Shown piece after piece: positions 62,792 to 64,000 of a stretch of DNA of 64,000 nt. The DNA lies in contig NZ_LN648873.1 of NCBI RefSeq assembly GCF_000826185.2, positions 329,282 to 393,281 on the forward strand, written 5' to 3'. Each line of letters begins with the position of its first letter. Position 1 is the stretch's first letter. Both the position numbers and the translations under genes were made by a program. The notes beneath the pieces are model-generated. The model was not told the DNA's origin. It ran no database searches and worked only from the letters and a program-made list of their open reading frames with translations. The stretch is from Microbacterium gorillae. GTDB taxonomy: Bacteria > Actinomycetota > Actinomycetes > Actinomycetales > Microbacteriaceae.

Positions 62792-63400
62792 TCAGGGGAG
62801 GAGCCCCGCAGCGGTGAACGCGCGTCCGAGGATCTCGCGCAGAACCGGCTCCTTCCGGGCGTTGTACTCCATGACGAGCTCGCCGGCGGCGGTCGACTCG
62901 GTGGCGGCGGAGCGCTTCGCCTCCGCATAGAGCAGCCGGTCCGCCTCATCGCGGCGGAGATGATCGCGCAGCACGAGGTGCTTGTAGGTCTCCGGGCTGT
63001 CCGGACCGAACACATGCAGGTTGACGGCCGGATCGCTGCCGCGGAGCATCCGGTGTTCGTGCCACCAGGGCTCGCGGACTCGGAGCTCGAAGCCGGCGGC
63101 GTGCAACGCCGGCAACCAGTCGGCCTCGCGCTCCGGACGGGCCACCGTGAGATCGACATCGATCACCGGCTTGGCCGCAAGTCCGGGAACGGCCGTGGAC
63201 CCGACGTGATCCACACGCAGCACGCGGGCGCCGAGGACGTCCCGGATGCGCGCCGCGACCTGCCGATACTGCTCGGGCCAGGTCGGATCGGGTGCGACCA
63301 CGGTGACGGGTACTCCGCGCTCCGGGGCCACGACCCAGGGGGACAGGCCCGGCGGAGGCGTGTCCTCCAGGACGGCGATGATCTGTTCCGGAGTGGGCAT
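62792..63400 (-). CDS. GrpB family protein (UPF0157 nucleotidyltransferase-like)
   Basis: A 202-residue GrpB/UPF0157 protein of the nucleotidyltransferase superfamily: RVDHVGSTAVPGLAAKPVIDVDL holds the GS and Asp residues, and LHVFGPDSPETYKHLVLRDHLR is typical. Of two adjacent ATG codons I chose the second because -10 TACAGT then ends exactly 6 nt upstream, the leaderless spacing of this genome. Biochemical role unclear. Confidence 0.88.
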   Translation of the reverse strand: MPTPEQIIAVLEDTPPPGLSPWVVAPERGVPVTVVAPDPTWPEQYRQVAARIRDVLGARVLRVDHVGSTAVPGLAAKPVIDVDLTVARPEREADWLPALHAAGFELRVREPWWHEHRMLRGSDPAVNLHVFGPDSPETYKHLVLRDHLRRDEADRLLYAEAKRSAATESTAAGELVMEYNARKEPVLREILGRAFTAAGLLP

Positions 63401-63495
63401 CATGCCACTGTAGCCGCGACTGCGGGGCCGGGGTATCGCGAGGGCGGGGGGATCGGCGTAGCGTCGCGAGCGGGCGATGGACGGAGGGACACGTC

Positions 63496-64000
63496 ATGCA
63501 GAAGATCATCCCGAGCATCTGGAGCGCCGGCGTCGCGGACGAGCAGGGCGCCTTCTACACCGCGGCCATTCCGCACACGGACTTCACGGTCACCGGTCGA
63601 TATCCGCAGGCCGGACTGCCGGAGGGCCAAGCCGCGCTCGCGGGCAGGACGCTGGCGGGGGATGTGGTGATCGACGGATACCGCATCGTGCTCATCAACG
63701 CGGGCGATGAGTATCGACCGACCCCGGCGACGTCGTTCGCACTGCGCTTCCGGACGCGGGATGCCGAGGAGGCGACGTGGGAGCGGCTCGGGGACGGCGG
63801 ACAGATCATGATGCCGCTGCACGAGTACCCGTTCAACGACTGGTACGGCTGGGTGCAGGATCGATACGGCGTCAGCTGGCAGCTGATGCTGGACGAGGAC
63901 GAGCCCGCGCATCCCCGAGTCACCCCGACGCTGGCGTTCAGCGGCCCGGTTCAGAACCGCGCGGCGGAGGCCATGATGTTCTACACCGGCGTTCTGCCGG
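63496..64000 (+). CDS. VOC family protein, PhnB-like (partial)
   Basis: The first 168 codons of a gene that runs off the right edge. The residues KIIPSIWSAGVADEQGAFYTAAIP, LRFRTRDAEEATWERLGDGG and DRYGVSWQLMLDED are typical of the PhnB/3-demethylubiquinone-like VOC family, and a second module begins at TPTLAFSGPVQNRAAEAMMFYTGVLP. So it is a two-module protein. GGAGGGACACGTC precedes the ATG. Confidence 0.88.
   Translation, partial: MQKIIPSIWSAGVADEQGAFYTAAIPHTDFTVTGRYPQAGLPEGQAALAGRTLAGDVVIDGYRIVLINAGDEYRPTPATSFALRFRTRDAEEATWERLGDGGQIMMPLHEYPFNDWYGWVQDRYGVSWQLMLDEDEPAHPRVTPTLAFSGPVQNRAAEAMMFYTGVLP

Noticed and set aside
1..64000. CRISPR array, prophage or classical insertion sequence
   Set aside because: No regularly spaced short repeats, no integrase, transposase or phage structural genes were seen.

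Overview
The window is chromosomal DNA from a high-GC actinobacterium. Gene order (yebC-ruvCAB-yajC-secDF-rel, then DUF349-rarA-rpsD-alaS-ruvX-mltG-aroECKB), frequent GTG and TTG starts, many leaderless promoters and DUF222-HNH endonuclease genes all point to the family Microbacteriaceae, most likely Microbacterium or a close relative. That placement is inferred from family knowledge, not from a search.

Left part (1-20.7 kb). The minus strand opens with three genes of a Wadjet-type anti-plasmid system (jetA, jetB and the start of jetC; jetD would lie beyond the left edge). Next come a PQQ-type sugar dehydrogenase lipoprotein, a tRNA group (Val-CAC on minus; Gly-GCC, Cys-GCA, Val-GAC on plus), a VOC protein behind a perfect palindrome, a quinone oxidoreductase, a DUF222-HNH gene, an NCS1 permease with a frameshift coupled to an aminotransferase, a zinc-ribbon/nuclease-like protein, a PadR-controlled drug-exporter operon containing a 60-bp duplication, a second tRNA-Gly copy, a Tat-exported phosphoesterase, an MFS transporter, an AlkD-like protein and an LtrA membrane protein.

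Middle part (20.7-32.2 kb). thrS is preceded by a leaderless 22-codon reading frame rich in threonine codons, and followed by a HIT hydrolase. An internally deleted nucleotidyltransferase remnant comes next. Then there are three tandem paralogous membrane proteins whose cytoplasmic N-termini carry repeated Phe-Pro-Trp-Gln motifs (ten FPW copies in all); I do not recognise this family and regard it as the best candidate for something undescribed. pdxR diverges from pdxST across a palindromic operator. A DUF402 gene whose 3' end is frameshifted by a 59-bp tandem duplication, and a TetR/glycosyltransferase pair, close the section.

Right part (32.2-64 kb). This is the conserved core: yebC, the Holliday junction operon ruvCAB, the Sec accessory operon yajC-secD-secF, the bifunctional (p)ppGpp enzyme, DUF349, rarA, rpsD, alaS-ruvX-mltG and the shikimate operon aroE-aroC-aroK-aroB. 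Two related elements interrupt it, one between yebC and ruvC and one between rarA and rpsD. Each has an almost identical DUF222-HNH gene flanked by long imperfect inverted arms. Beside the second element sit two paralogous lipoproteins of unknown function. A GrpB-like protein and the start of a second VOC gene end the window.

Several features could be biological or could be sequencing or assembly faults: the permease frameshift, poly-G runs in the DUF349 gene, a perfect 59-bp duplication, and a 23-nt insertion containing 13 nt of the Tn5 mosaic end.
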